Below are positions 63,061 to 64,000 of a stretch of 64,000 nucleotides of DNA, in pieces. The notes under the pieces are model-generated. The model searched no databases. It was not told the origin of the DNA and saw only the letters and a list, made by a program, of their open reading frames with translations. The DNA is from Adenophora triphylla var. japonica. Its lineage: Eukaryota; Streptophyta; Magnoliopsida; Asterales; Campanulaceae. Made by a program: the position numbers and the translations under genes. Numbering within the stretch: position 1 is the stretch's first letter; the number at the start of each line of letters is the position of its first letter. Where the stretch lies: NCBI GenBank assembly GCA_022495995.1, contig JAFEMH010006982.1, forward strand, positions 42,318 to 106,317. Direction: 5' to 3'.

Positions 63061-64000
63061 TCAAGGGCCCACTGGGACCATGGTACGGGCCAGCTTTCCT
63101 CTAGCTTGAGCTTGTGAGGATACGAAGAGGCGAGCAGAGACCAAAGGGAAATGTTCGCCCGAGTCCGCTTGAGCCGAGCGAGGATCGGGTCCTCTTTCAG
63201 TGGAACTTGCGTCTTCTGGGCCGACCGGGTTGCAGCCTCTCCGCAGCTTTTTGGTGGCCTTAGGTGGTAATGCATGGATTTGACCCGATCGGGTTAGAAC
63301 GCCGACATCGTTTGGTCCCTTCGAACAGCCGCCCGAAGTTGAGCCATAGTTAGAGGAGGATTCCTCGTAGCATAGGGCCATATGTCTTCCCTCAACTCAT
63401 TGACCGTGGATGTATTCCCCGAAGCTTCGGCAGCCTTGACGGATTCTCGTCCTGTGATACCGGCTTAGGTGCCTCTCGCGGGAGGTAGCCTACAGCGCTT
63501 GACGCACTGCTCGAATGTCGGCACAACAAAGGGTTGCCTCGAACCGAACCGTGCGTTGGCCGACCCTCCGAGGAGGTTGGAGAGTTCTCGCCTCAAGCGA
63601 ACGGCCTCCTTGATCTCTTCACGGTATATCGCGTTCCTTTCCTTCTTGCCGAGCATACTGTGGCATTCTGGAGTCGGTCCGGCGATACTCATGGTTTGCT
63701 AATTTTCCTCCACTTCTTGGCCCAGATCAACTTTCTTTGCAATGAGCTCGCGTCGAGAGTTAATGCCTCGCGTTTCTTCCCATGTGAGAATAGCCGTGCT
63801 TCTTTCAACTCGCGTGCGGCAGCCTAGGTAAACCTCCATCTGGGAGAGTTTTCTCCTTTGTTTTATCCGAGTGGCGGTATGTCTGGAAAGGTGAGTACAC
63901 GCGCTTCCCGAACATCTCGCCCATGTGACCGGTTAAGCCGTCCCTGGCTGATCGTTTCGTAAACGAATGCCTCGGCCGTGGAATTTCCCCGAGTAGTTGC
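63061..64000 (-). pseudogene. gag: C-terminal part of gypsy gag (element E, continues outside)
   Basis: Fragments MSIAGPTPECHSMLGKKERN and AIYREEIKEAVRLRRELSNL (63465-63692) and a proline/lysine-rich stretch (63061-63381). Highly charged and frame-broken. The N-terminal gag, primer site and 5' LTR lie beyond the window. Confidence 0.5.

Larger units (their letters stand above)
41169..64000 (-). mobile_element. Giant Tat/Ogre-like Ty3/gypsy element E (runs off window)
   Basis: Minus-strand element whose 3' LTR is at 41169-51299 (interrupted by element B) and whose gag continues beyond 64000. Protease, reverse transcriptase, RNase H, an archaeal-type RNase H (LFFDGAANKKG) and integrase are recognisable, with two antisense accessory genes and several tandem arrays between integrase and LTR. 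Without B at least 14.7 kb is present, which fits Ogre-type giants. It is heavily decayed. The left boundary is inferred from TG...CA and a loss of GC content, and could be off by tens of bases. Confidence 0.8.

Overview
This is eukaryotic plant nuclear DNA, almost certainly angiosperm. It is a block of nested transposable elements with only one convincing host gene. The evidence is: several LTR retrotransposons with initiator-Met-tRNA primer sites, many Stowaway-type MITEs with CTCCCTCCGTCCC-like ends, GT-AG introns, TATAAATA boxes, and reading frames that decay by single-base shifts. Nothing looks bacterial or organellar. The species cannot be named from this sequence.

Layout, left to right. 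1-929: AT-rich DNA with two MITEs. 930-5669: a complete short-LTR Copia element on the + strand (target duplication ATAAC). 5675-8923: a cluster of MITEs, some nested. One carries a 488-bp MULE-like insertion with a 9-bp duplication, and a GC-rich hAT-like MITE has an 8-bp duplication. 8924-24845: Copia element A on the - strand, lacking its 5' LTR and split by element C, a Sirevirus-type Copia (14760-24589, duplication AATCA) with a long third ORF. 24846-26448: AT-rich DNA, a MITE and a degenerate repeat. 26714-39446: a 12.7-kb Ty3/gypsy Tat-type element D on the - strand, inserted into a MITE (duplication GTATC). It carries a spliced accessory gene in antisense (+) and a hairpin-rich tandem array. 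39474-41168: host-like DNA with a 67-aa zinc-ribbon gene. 41169-64000: a giant, old Tat/Ogre-like element E on the - strand that runs off the right edge. Its 3' LTR is split by a complete Copia element B (42240-50366, duplication GTTTT), a relative of A. E carries two antisense accessory gene remnants, one plant-mobile-domain type and one DUF7745-like, plus several tandem arrays.

The order of events can be read from the nesting: A before C, E before B, and a MITE before D. By eye the two LTRs of F differ at about 1 percent of positions. Those of D are nearly identical apart from one indel and one end, and those of C differ at about 3 percent. Most gag-pol frames are broken, so most entries are pseudogenes.

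The most unusual signal is structural. Both Tat elements (D and E) carry series of short inverted repeats in which the two arms change together from copy to copy, so pairing is kept while sequence drifts. The A/B Copia family has its own recurrent palindrome centred on TGTCGCGTGACA, found both upstream of the LTR TATA box and in the untranslated leader. No tools were used, so alignments, percentages and domain names are by-eye judgements.
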